Assembly (NCBI GenBank): GCA_031310005.1
Contig: CM062386.1
Span: forward strand, 806,001 to 870,000
Length of the DNA: 64,000 nt
From: Dactylellina haptotyla
Taxonomy: Eukaryota; Ascomycota; Orbiliomycetes; Orbiliales; Orbiliaceae
Direction of reading: 5' to 3'
Each line of letters opens with the position of its first letter. Positions within the stretch are counted from its first letter, which is position 1. Below are positions 49,282 to 59,864 of the stretch, one piece after another. The translations under genes were made by a program, and so were the position numbers. The notes under the pieces are model-generated. The model was given only the letters and a program-made list of their open reading frames with translations, had not been told where the DNA came from and made no database searches.

Positions 49282-50442
49282 ATGGTTCTACATAAGAGCA
49301 GTAGGTATTCTTCTTCTTCTCATTGTTGGCATGCGCATGTTTGTTCGTATATTGGGTTTGTTCATATTCGAGCTAACACCAACACCATAGAATGGGACAA
49401 GAAGGCTTCGAAGCTTCACGAAAAGAAGCTCGCCCACAAAGACTCCAGAGCGGTAGCGGAGGAGAAGGAGAAAACCCTAGCTCGGGCAGCTGCACGTGAG
49501 GGATCTCGAATAAACCAAGCACCATCAGCCACGTCAGCAGCGCCGTCCGAAGCTGCGAAATGGCCGGCTCCCGGTGGTGTACAAGGTGAAACCACAACCA
49601 CTGCAACTCCAACCGCGGCAGAAGGTGAAGCTCGGGAAGCAACGTCACATTCAGGGTCGGAGAGTGGCAGTGAGGAAGGTGAAGAGACATCCCGATACAG
49701 CAGACGAAAGAAGATAGCTTCAAATGCCTGGAGATATGAAGAACCTGAACCCGAGCCTGGTGAAGGTGAGTGATAGCTCTGAGACCTCGTATTTGCTGTG
49801 AACCGAATCCGGTGCTAAAATCCTAAACCCGTTAATTAAACATAGAACCTGAGGAGGAGGAACCCGAGCCTGACTATGTGGAGATCACGCGGGACAAGTT
49901 TAAGGCGATTGAGGAAAAGGAGCAAGAGAGGGAGGAGATCGTTGATATATGGGATCCGGATGTCAGCGCACGACGGGGCCGAAGCGATTTGGATTTCGGA
50001 CCTAAGGGAACCGTTGTCAAGGTCAATCGTGAAGATTTCAAGGATGTCACCGAGAAGATAGCCAAGCAAGCTACTGCGGATAGGTTTCGGCAAAGATTTG
50101 CGACTCACAAGCCGTCCGCCAGATCTAAGGACGAAAGTATAAGTTTTAACGACCACGAAGACGAGCTAGATGCGTTGATCGGGAACATGGATATAAAAGG
50201 TATGCAGTTGCAGAATGCAGAAACGGATAGTGTTTCAAATATACTCCGTTCGACGGGAAGCGAGCATCTGGGCTGACTTATTATGCACGAGATTTATAGG
50301 GAAACAATTAGGGCAGTCGCCAGAGACAGCTCATTCCTCTAACGGCACTGCCTCAACAGGGCCGACTGCATTCTCGTCGACAAAAAAGGGCGCCGGTGTC
50401 CAGCATTTGGATGACGACTGGTTAGACGATATGCTACGGTGA
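49282..50442 (+). CDS. unrecognised Lys/Glu-rich protein with KWDKKASK N-terminus
   Basis: I cannot name this family. Exons 49282-49300, 49391-49765, 49846-50199 and 50300-50442 give 296 residues, each junction being phase 1 with good GT-AG signals. The first exon is 19 nt. The N-terminus reads MVLHKSKWDKKASKLHEKKL after splicing, followed by a charged helix, a Thr/Ala/Glu-rich low-complexity stretch, SNAWRYEEPEPEPGE, then PDYVEITRDKFKAIEEKEQE, IVDIWDPDVSARRGRSDLDF and FRQRFATHKPSARSKDES. It ends in an acidic HLDDDWLDDMLR. There is no signal peptide or membrane segment. The composition suggests a soluble, partly disordered, possibly RNA- or ribosome-associated protein, but that is inference from charge alone. 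ATG 49282 is required for the small first exon. Confidence 0.8.
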
Positions 50443-53400
50443 TGAAGCGGATATTGTAGCACAAACGAAATGAGCGTGCTCTTGCTATTCGCATATGCTG
50501 GTTCTGCTTCCTCCAATGCAAAACCTTTTGAGATCTGGTGATCCGGTTCCCGAAATTTTCTCTCCGTGGATTCATGATGTAGCAGCGGTATGCCGAAAAC
50601 GTTTGAAACAAAAAGGATACAACGAAAGAGGTTGTCTCCGCGCACTATCGGCTCAAATGGGGAGAAAACGGTTTTTTTCTCGACAAGGAGCTAATCAACT
50701 TCCAGTATTTTGCGGAGGCCTGGCTGGGACGTGGAAACATGCCCAGACACAAAGGCTAAATTGTGGATTTTATTTTTTACATTTTTCAGCAAAGAGCTGG
50801 TCAGAGAGATACGAGCAATTATCATAATGGCGGCCCCGCCGACAAGTACTTGTCATTCGCATTTAGGCAGTTAAAGACAACTTGTTTGTGCCTCCGAGAA
50901 ACAAAAAACAAAATTTTTTATATATGCGGGGGAACTCCGTGTTGCCAGCCAAAAAAATTTTGACATGATATCGATCAAGAATTCGTAAGAATTATGAATT
51001 TCAAGGCTGTGTGAGGCATTTGGGACCACTTTCGGTTCCCAGCGCAGTCCATGCTTCCTCGCTTGCGATAAACCTTGACGTTTCGGACGTCCCAAAAGCC
51101 AGATTGCCCAGTGGCGAGGAAGGGTTTCCTCTTATCAAGAGGGAAAATAAATTCAGAGGGCGGCGACGTTTCTTTTTCCGATGGGCCTCAGGGCTCTCCA
51201 GCCTGAAAAGGCCGCACCGGATTGGCTGAGCGCCTGCCATCATGGGGTTCCATACCAGACTGCACTTAGCTTGAACTTTCCCAAAAAGGCGGATGTTTGT
51301 CTCTGAACGGGGATTACTGGACATGCGTGTGGGCTGCTCGGTGTTTCGAAACGTTTGAGCGAGGGCAAGGACGAGACGCGAGCCATCAGGGGCTAAGAAC
51401 CAATCCCCATGCGTGACCGCCGACCCTTTTGGCATAATTCGGTGAGAGACACCTTCTTGAACCTCAGCGAGCAAAGGAATTCCTGATAGCGTCAAACGCC
51501 GTCGACATGAGAAGTGTGGTTGTGTCTCTTGCCGCTTGCGATGCACTTACAGCCGATTTGTTTCATCATTAGCAGCTAGACTCTGTGTAAAGAGGTTGCA
51601 GCTGGAGCATGAACAGCCTGAGGTAAGTGAGATTTTTCCTGCAGTGAGAGAGAGCAGCACATGAAAAGCAAAAATTTTGTGCCTGGACTGCCTTTATCTT
51701 CCTATCGTGGGAAGCATCAACCTCGATTCTTGTCCTTCTTTCTTTCTTTAGAAATTGCTGTTCATGCCTTTTCTCTCTATTCGTCCATCTGCAGAGGAAA
51801 GCCACCCCCAAGCTACATGCTCGCCGGTACCAGGCAGGCTTAGGCGATACCATTTTGCGTCAAGGTGAGTATTTTGGTTACGGGTTATATTCCGTCTTTT
51901 CGGAATGCACATTGCTCAAAATCTCTCTACCTCATACATCACTGTTCAGCATTTCAGTCGTTGGGTGTTTCATCACGGGATAAAAGGGAAAGAATCTTGG
52001 GAGCAGCCCCTCCTTTCTTCCCCTTCCTTCGTTAGCTCCATCCTTCCCTGGTCTCAGCACAGGCAGCTGTTACTCTGGCTTGTTGCATAACTGCACCACA
52101 GACCATTGGGTGCAGGAGGAGGAGGCGTGGTGCTTTCTGGGTCCCGTCGAGAACGAAGCCGAAAAGAAGAAAAGTACCCCCCTTCTAGATTGTGGCTCTT
52201 CTGTGTCGGTCGTTTTTTTGTCTCGTCTAATACATGTGTGTATGTTCCTTCGAAAGCTGGAGATCCCCCTTTCTTCCCACTCGAGGTACCTGCTCTTACG
52301 ACTCGTCGCCCTTTTCCCTTTCGACGACTGGTTCAATCCCCTTGCCGGTGTTTACCCTCGTCGTTTCTTCCCTTCGTTCCGCTCGCTCTTGAATTTTTAT
52401 TTTTATTTTTTTGAAAATCGCAATATCGAGGGCACACCACCCCTTCTTTTGGCTGATTCCGCAAACTGGAAACGTTTCTGACCTCTTAACTTACTTATTT
52501 CTTCTTTCCCGATCTCCTGGGCAGATTGATTGACGGGTAGGAAAAAGGACCACCCCTCGACCGTTTTCTTACTGTTATGTAACTCGGTGGATTTCAGATA
52601 ACGGGCCCAAGAAAGAAAGAAAAACCAGAAATTAAACAATACCGTCACTTCAAGACAGCTTTCCGGTTTACACTGCCGCAGAAGTTGGGAACATTCGGCT
52701 TTGTTCGAACACTTTCACGTTTCAAAATCACTAAGCACACGCCTATTGGATCTAGGCCGCTGTGGAGTTGCGGTGGTCGGTTCTGCTACTGCTGCTTTTA
52801 GGAGGGTCCAACAAAAGTAAGTCACCCGTGCCATACGTCCAATCCATCCTGTTACCGTACTCCTACATGCTCCTCCTCCTCCTGCTCCACCATACCACAT
52901 ACATTCATACCTCCTCCTCCATCACCGCCTCGCTCCCTCTCCCCCTTCTCTCCCCCCAAACCCCCCAAGACCCCCCCGGGACTGCTCCCTGAGTATCCCT
53001 CTTAGCCCCTCGGCTGGCTCTCTCTCTCCTCCTCCTCCTCATCCTCATCCTCCTCTTATTCTACCTCTCCCCCTCCTCGCATCGATCCAACCTCTCTCTC
53101 TCCCCTTCCTCTTTCTTTCCTCCCTCTTCCACCGCCCAGCGTTGCGTCGTGCTATCAGATCGCGTCACATACATTCTGTCGTCGCCCTTTCTCCTGCCGA
53201 CCGATCCTACTCCTTGTAATAGTAATCCGAATTGACCGCGGCATTCGTTACCCGTACCTGTTTCTTTTGGACTCCCTTTATATCACCACCTGTATTGAAC
53301 ACCCGCCCCTCGTTTCCGTGTATCCCACTTTCTCTCTCTCTCCTTCTCTCTCGCATCTCGTCGGGAGGTCCCGTTTTGATTATCAATCCTCGCTTCTTCA

Positions 53401-53733
53401 CTGAACCTTGAGCCAATTGACATTCGCGAGGCGTTTTTCTTTTATCTGACACAAAGATATCATTCATTTGCTATCGCATTTCAGATCCCCCATCTTCTCT
53501 GACGATCCGAACTTTCGAATTAATCCGATCGATCTCGTCCGAAAACACAAGTTTTATTTTTGTTTTCTTGACCGTTCTCGCCTCCCTGCTGTACCCGCGT
53601 TGTACATTCTTTCAAATCCCGGAATCGCACCGTTCCTCGAGTTTCGCACCTCCTTACTTCGAACGGTCGAGTTAGATCCGAGAGTAGTAACAATAATTTT
53701 TATTTATCACGTCTATCCCCGAAGGATATTCTT
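50443..53733. other. 3.3-kb gene-poor region and long leader of the next gene
   Basis: No gene is supported. The frame 51001-51546 (-) is the longest but has no domain and no plausible neighbours. From about 52080 rightward the plus strand is strongly pyrimidine-rich (CTCCTCCTC, CTCTCTC blocks up to 53400), as expected of a long promoter and leader for the gene starting at 53734; leader introns are possible there. Confidence 0.5.
53091..53130 (+). promoter_or_regulatory. 40-nt pyrimidine tract upstream of the orphan gene
   Basis: An uninterrupted C/T run, with another at 53019-53040, lies about 600 nt before the start codon at 53734. A transcription-initiation role is inferred from composition. 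Confidence 0.45.
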
Positions 53734-54954
53734 ATGGCATCAGCGTCCGTAGCACTTGCGCCTCAGCCGCACTACCACCACTCGGATATGATGCAGCAGG
53801 ACTCGGCAGATAAATCACGATCTCCGGAAAGGTTAGTTTTGCGGTATGCAAAATCTCGCTTGTCCAGCTCTCCTCGTATTGACTCTTCATTCCCCACTGC
53901 AAGCAGCGGTCGCAGCCCCCCTAAGATGGTAGTGATCAAAAAAGAGTCTTCCCCAGAACCACCGCGACACCGTCCCACAAAATTGAACCTTAGCAAGACT
54001 GGTTCCAACCACGCCCCTTCATCAACACCAAGAACTGCCATGACCATGAGAGAAGTTGGGATGGCATGCCTGTCACCAGGCCTTAACGTTACCGACGACC
54101 TTATGAGAGAACAGCTGGAGCGAAGCATGGACGTTCGGGAAAGACAGCGACAGATCATCGAAACGAGACTGCAGCGAACCGCCCACGGCAGCAAAGACGA
54201 CCATGGCGAGCCGTCCGCCGGATTCAGCGCCAGAGGAAAGAAGAAGCCGCCAGGTGGCTTGAGCATCGTGCCACCACACCACACGCAATTCGCCAATGAG
54301 AGAGTTATCCACTCTGCTCCCTTAAACCAGTCGTTCACCGTCAGAAGAGGCTTGGCTGAAGCTAGAGCTGACAGAATGACAAACCGCCTGCCCCCAATCG
54401 CCGACGTCGTGTTTGGACCCGACATGGGTGACCGAGATCGCGAGAGGGATCACGAGAGGCCTCAATTATCATCTCAAATGAGACAACAAGAACAGCGTTC
54501 GTTTTTCCCACCTCCACAATTGAGCGGTCGCCCCGATTACGGTTCGCGTATGGAATTGGACAAGCCTGAGAAGGCGAGAGAATTCAAGTCTGCGGAGGAA
54601 GCTGTTGCCAGCATGACAGGTGGACGTGAGGACCTCCTTCCGCGAATCGTTCATTATGGGGGCCACCAACCTCCAACTCCTCCAAGCCCGACTCAAGGTG
54701 CAATGGGACATTCTTCTAAACAGCGAGTTTCGAGTTTAGGACATGCATCCATGAAGACGAAGACCACAACCCTCACAATCCCTGCCTCCGCCCACGAAGT
54801 TGTCGGCACCAAACGGAGACGAACCCGCGGCGAGTTCGATAGGGATGACTCGACAGGGTCCGAAAACGACGCCGAAGCGCAAGAAGCCAAGAGGAGAAAG
54901 AAGGAACGGTTCCTCGCCCTTTGCTCGGAGGCTTGGGATCTGTTGCACTCGTAG
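53734..54954 (+). CDS. unrecognised intronless nuclear-looking protein
   Basis: I do not recognise this gene. It is a single frame of 406 residues from ATG 53734. The N-terminal 110 residues are Ser/Pro/Arg-rich with short basic motifs (KMVVIKKESSPEPPRHRP, where VIKKE resembles a SUMO-acceptor site). A more ordered block follows: TMREVGMACLSPGLNVTDDL then MREQLERSMDVRERQRQIIE, probably helical. After a long disordered Pro/Gln/Arg stretch the C-terminus has a bipartite-like nuclear localisation signal (TKRRRTRGEFDRDD, AKRRKKERF) and ends in FLALCSEAWDLLHS, which looks like a short conserved hydrophobic peptide. There is no DNA-binding domain I can name. Its long pyrimidine-rich leader is typical of fungal regulatory genes, so a nuclear regulator is a reasonable but unproven guess. 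Confidence 0.8.
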   Translation: MASASVALAPQPHYHHSDMMQQDSADKSRSPERLVLRYAKSRLSSSPRIDSSFPTASSGRSPPKMVVIKKESSPEPPRHRPTKLNLSKTGSNHAPSSTPRTAMTMREVGMACLSPGLNVTDDLMREQLERSMDVRERQRQIIETRLQRTAHGSKDDHGEPSAGFSARGKKKPPGGLSIVPPHHTQFANERVIHSAPLNQSFTVRRGLAEARADRMTNRLPPIADVVFGPDMGDRDRERDHERPQLSSQMRQQEQRSFFPPPQLSGRPDYGSRMELDKPEKAREFKSAEEAVASMTGGREDLLPRIVHYGGHQPPTPPSPTQGAMGHSSKQRVSSLGHASMKTKTTTLTIPASAHEVVGTKRRRTRGEFDRDDSTGSENDAEAQEAKRRKKERFLALCSEAWDLLHS

Positions 54955-57751
54955 GTTCGGCTGTCTTTGTGCGCGTTTCATTTATTCTTTTCTGGGTAAA
55001 AATTTCGGGGTTATTTTTCACATCTTCACGACATATTGCGAATATCAGAGCGATTTTTTCTTCTAGATTCAAAAACACAAAACAAGCTGCCATATCAATC
55101 TTGCTCTGTCGTTCCTAGCTACGCAGGACTCCTTGGCAGCCCCGCGTACCTTAATACCTCCCACGACAGTATATTGAATCATTATGACAGTTTCTCTTTG
55201 GGCTTGGTTCTCATTTCTTTTTCATCTGTTATTCTCCAAGGGTACCCTGTGGAATTTGGGATACCGTAGCCTTTACGACAAAAAGATCTTTTTTTATCCT
55301 GTATCATGCTGGCGTATGTACATTGAAACTATTTCTTCTTTTTCCTTTTTATTTTTGACATATATCAACTCGCTTTTTTGATGTGCTTTGCTGTTTACGT
55401 ATTATCTGGCGGGTTTCCTCGGTATTTTCCTTTTTGCGGTTTCATGTACATAATTTTCTTTTCAAATTGTCATCCAATCCACCCAAGAATTTTTTATTTC
55501 CTATAACTTCTGTTTATATCAATTTTTCTGCTCCGTATTGTCTTATTGGCTTTACGTCTTCTCAAACAGAATCACTTTCTTGTTGGCTATCACTATTGAA
55601 ATAATCTTATGGAGTCAGTATTATCACTTTGCTTTAAATCACAATCTTAGCTTAATTACGACGTATTTGGCGATAATCTTCGTAAATTATTAGATTTATA
55701 TTTTTTATATTGCATTCACTATGTACGATGCATGATAATCAATTAAAGACTGATGAGCTTGAGCCTCTAAATCGTAAGTTGTGCATATCGCACAAGGGTC
55801 CCGAGCGGTTCACATGACATAATCTCACAAAGCTTGCAGCTCGCACATCCCTGCACGATAGCTCTCGCCCACCCCCTCACCGAGGTTCTTAAAATCCCAA
55901 GACTTTCTGGAAGTTTAGACCGAATTTTTTCAAGCCACCGAATTTCCTGGGATTGGGGGAGTGGTTATGCAGAGTCCGCCGCATCAGGCGCCTATTTTAG
56001 CGCCGGGCTTGCACACCCACCTCCCAAATCCCCCAAATCCCAAGCTACTGGGACAGCCCCGGGCTCGGAAATGGGGAACCCGGTGGAGTCCAATTTTGCC
56101 GTTGACGAATGCGGAGGGAGCTTCTTGGTTGATAGATGAGTTGGGTTTGAAGGAGGTCGAGGCTATGCATTCCACTCTGGACGGTTTCTCGAATAGTACA
56201 TATGCGGGACTAGTTTCTTTCGCGCGTCGGTTAGTTAGCTGCTTGATTCGGATGTTCTGGAAGGAAGAGGCTGGTTCACGGTGGTTTCCGGTCCAAGACA
56301 GCGAGGAAGAAGACTTTGTAGCCCGAAATCTGGTAAATTAACGTTCTAATAAATCTACTTGTCTCGTAAACCAGATGCCGTCCTTGATCTACGGAGATAG
56401 AAAAGAGTCGATATGAACTCTGAATTTAATGTCTTTCTTGTGTTTTCGATCGGAAATTTCGATGCAAAATAACCGTGGAAACTTTTGAGACATGGATCCG
56501 GAACTAGAACATTTGTTATACATATAAAACCTCAAATGTTAGATTCCGAGATTAAGAAACGTGGGGTGTCGGAATAGTAAACCCAGCGAAAAGACACCGA
56601 ACTCAGGCCGTTTATTGCAATTACAACATTGTGAATGTTAATAAGATGGTGTTCAAGTTGTATCACTACGAGTATGAGGTACCGTGCCAGACCAGAATCA
56701 GATCCGTGTCATGTTTGTTGCATTTTGATATCCCCAAACTCTTAGAATGACCACGTGCTAGCCAGTTTTCTGGTAGAGCTCGTAGAACCCCATATGAACG
56801 TTATTATTCATGTGGATGCGTATGGCACATGTACTTCAAAGGCTTTAGGGCTCCCCATCTGATAAGTTATCATGAGAACCCTTGTGCCAGATCTAGCTCG
56901 GTCTAAGTATGAGCCACCAACGTGTGTGTGTATCCAAGTTAAAATGGACAGAGACAGACTGCAAGATTAGGTAATCGAGAAAATAGAACACCATTAATTG
57001 AAATGTAGCTTATAACTTCTATTTAACTATATTCTAAAGGAGGCGGGAAAGCCCCCTCCATATATTACGACCCGATACTGATCACAGTTGCCAACTTAAG
57101 TGACCAAAAAGAAATATAGAGATCGTTTAACAGCCGCTCCTGCGCTAGGGCCTAATGTCACACCCATTTTCCAAGAGGCTTTGTGAGCGAGTTCTGCACC
57201 ATTTTGAAACCGTCCAACAAGGTCGTATCTGACTTTGACATTGGGCGCAGTCTCTGTTTATAATGCGCGTCTTCTCAAAGTTGGTTCGAATACCATTCTA
57301 GCGGAATGTATCAATTGATCAATGGCCGGAAAAAACCAACAAAATTGTACCCACATATCTAGCTGAGCTACTAACGTTATAGTTGGTGAACATCAAGACA
57401 TCCAAGCGAATAGGACTCTATATGATGATTTGGCATTGGATTTCAATCTGTGCATGTGTGTACGTGGTGCTGTTATGATACATCAATGGTACAGATATAG
57501 TACATGTAGATGTATTTTGTTACATGGGTTCTTGATGTCGTGAAAAAAGTATAAAAGCACTATTTCCTTCAATTCGTACAGATACTTAAACTATAAAGGT
57601 CTCCTGCTTGTCCAAACCTCTCAGTAAAATACTAGAAAAAATATATTTCCCCTAGGTAACTTAGCGGCTGGGGATTATTCAATTTACCTGCCCGACCCAT
57701 GTTTTGCATGCTATTATCTTTGTTCTCACGGTTGCCCTACAAAACGCGAGA
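54955..57751. other. 2.8-kb gene-poor AT-rich region
   Basis: AT-rich sequence after the orphan gene, interrupted by a GC-richer island at about 55830-56340 that carries a small candidate frame (55967-56341). From 56340 to 57650 I see no supported gene; short frames are open on both strands only by chance. Confidence 0.5.
55967..56341 (+). CDS. possible small orphan protein
   Basis: A 124-residue frame coincides with a GC-rich island inside AT-rich DNA. The first half is Pro-rich low complexity. The second half looks more protein-like (ASWLIDELGLKEVEAMHSTL, SFARRLVSCLIRMFWKEEAG, RWFPVQDSEEEDFVARNLVN). There is no signal peptide, no domain and no relative in the window. It may be a real orphan, the last exon of a longer gene, or a remnant. 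Confidence 0.25.
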   Translation: MQSPPHQAPILAPGLHTHLPNPPNPKLLGQPRARKWGTRWSPILPLTNAEGASWLIDELGLKEVEAMHSTLDGFSNSTYAGLVSFARRLVSCLIRMFWKEEAGSRWFPVQDSEEEDFVARNLVN

Positions 57752-58769
57752 ATGCTCTTTTATTCATTTGAGATGTTACTTCTGGCTGGTCGTTTTATAC
57801 TCACAGAGACCAGACCGCTTGATGAAACCCGCACCAAAGCCGAGCGGACTGACAGTGAAGAGGAGACTAAGATTAGCTTCGACATCGCCCCTTTGTCGGA
57901 AACAAGCTTGTCTATGTTCCGTAATGCAAGTGATATTGATTCTAACTCAACCCTTCTCCCGACCACCACAACTGGCCGCTTCAAACGACAAGGACCCGAT
58001 TCGCCTTTCAATCCTTTTGCAGGGTCGCTGTTGATACCATACTGTTCCGATTCAAGGATGGTTTTCCGTGGCGAGGTTATACCATCAGAGGATACCATTA
58101 ATGATCTCAATTTGGCTAATCCTCAACAATACCGGGATTCTTGGGCAGCCACATATGATTATAAACCTAGGAGGCGCGGCGACGAGTTGCGTATTCTGAG
58201 AATAATTGAAACGCAACAGACCAGATGCCTCAGCTGCCGTTGCACACCAGAAGGGATCCTTACTACCAGCGACTCTAGGTTCTGCAGTACCACGGACACT
58301 GTGAATTGGTGCATATTCCGCTTGGGTAGGTCAAAATTTTCACACGAGGAGTTCGGACGCAATAATATTCAACCTTCGGCCCGCTCTTATCTTCAGCTAA
58401 ACAAATTCACAAACCGTCCATCTGGCTAACTATTATATGCATGTAAAAGGCTGCTACTGCACCGCGCTGCTCCCACCAGAGCCGACGGCTACTGGTGTGA
58501 ATATTGAAGATTACTCAGACATCCTGGATCTTTTCACCGCAGCTAACACTAACGCACAGCCCGCCGGCAAAAAGAAATCGGGTTTCCAGTTACCCCCAGG
58601 TGCTGAGGTCATAGAGTTAGATTCTCCAGAACCTATGGGTTATAGGAGACTAGTTCCCGGTACGAAGGAGCCATATTACGTTGAAGGCCCCGGTCCTAGT
58701 TCTCATAATCGGGACTGGCTTGGTAGACTCGGAATCGTGGGAAGCGTAGATATTGGGAAATCCGATTAA
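57752..58769 (+). CDS. putative secreted eight-cysteine protein, tandem paralogue 1
   Basis: I do not recognise the family. Exons 57752-58325 and 58450-58769 give 297 residues. The order of features is: a hydrophobic N-terminal stretch (FEMLLLAGRFILT), sequons (NAS, NST), FKRQGPDSPFNPFAG with a KR site, CSDSRMVF, then a cysteine cluster C-x2-C-x-C-x13-C-x8-C-x5-C-x-C containing RCLSCRCTPEG and WCIFRLGCYC, then an acidic/Ala-rich stretch and RRLVPGTKEPYYVEGP. The intron falls in phase 1 inside FRLG-CYC. Every one of these elements recurs in the same order in the gene at 59865. The start is uncertain: the frame is open upstream to about 57665 but contains only TTG, and ATG 57752 gives a poor signal peptide, so an unseen upstream exon is possible. 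Function is unknown; extracellular or cell-wall location is inferred. Confidence 0.75.
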
Positions 58770-59864
58770 GTGGGATCCAGTTGAGAAGCAGATAATAATC
58801 GTAACACGAGCGGTCTTTGAAAGACAGATATATGTATTTCGGTTTAAATTAAATTTCGAATTCTCCGCGAGCAAAGCGAAAGAAACTCTGAAGGGAAAAT
58901 TCGGCGTTAACATTTTCGGGAGAAGGTGATCTAAATTTATAATCTGGGAGTATATGTTTGCGGCTTATGTTGTATGCTTTAGAATTTATGCAACGACGTT
59001 AGCCTTAAATTCAAGGTGTGTGACTAACACGGATACCAAAGTACATTGCAATCAATTTGCTCGCACTGCCCTCCTATATGGAGCTCAACGCTTTAGTAAG
59101 AGGATTTAAGAATGTCGCATAGAAAGTACAACATGAGAATGTGAGAGAGTAAGGGTAGTGGTTATTATCAGGCGGAATTTTGATTATACGTGTCTTTCTG
59201 TAGGCTTTATATTTTGGTAGGTAACTATATATAGTACTGGCATCCTCAAGAAAAATTGATGTCTAAATGCTTAGAGAGCAAATATATTTACAAATGCGCC
59301 TGCTGGGCTTTGGGTACCAGACCGCTTTGCAAGAGAACCCCATCCATAACTGGGGCTACCCATTAATGTATAAAAATATGCGTCTGTGCCTCAAAGCAAC
59401 AAGGATGCCAGTTTTTTATAATGAAGGTCTATTTTCGAGATAACATGTTGTTTCAGGAGGAATAACCACTGTTGTGTTTTGGCGGGCTAACATGTCTTTC
59501 TTAGTCTCGTTGCTGGACGCTGATTTGCAAATTTGGCTGCAGCTCCGCGAAACACAAAGTCTACGGCCTGTCTCATGAAGGTTGTAATTTGGCGCTATAA
59601 ATCCGATTATGTTTAGGAGTTTGTTATATCTATGCAACCGTATGTAATTTCAGGGTTTGACTTAAATATAAAGCCTATATCCTGCCAGGAGTGTACCACT
59701 GCCCTAGCGAGACCCAAGCTGCTCATTCATCTTCTAATAAACCCTCGTTGTACGCTTACGAAATAACCGCCGGTTAAGATTGCAGACGGGGTTTTCATTC
59801 TAGGGTACCCCCAATCGCATCCTAACTCAGTAATTGATATTCTAGCAGTCATTTGGTATTCGAT
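58770..59864. other. intergenic spacer between the tandem paralogues
   Basis: 1.1 kb of AT-rich sequence containing the promoter of the second paralogue. I see no duplicated flank that would betray a recent duplication, and no supported gene (the frame 59416-59637, -, is short and featureless). Confidence 0.5.

Noticed and set aside
51001-51546. 181-codon minus-strand frame
   Set aside because: Basic, domain-less composition with no splice partners; read as chance in GC-richer DNA.
57020-57300. Minus-strand stretch with open frames in more than one phase near 57180-57290, and a tRNA-like GTTCGAAT at about 57283
   Set aside because: No frame shows a domain or start, no tRNA cloverleaf can be drawn around the T-loop-like sequence, and no terminal repeats were seen to support a mobile element.
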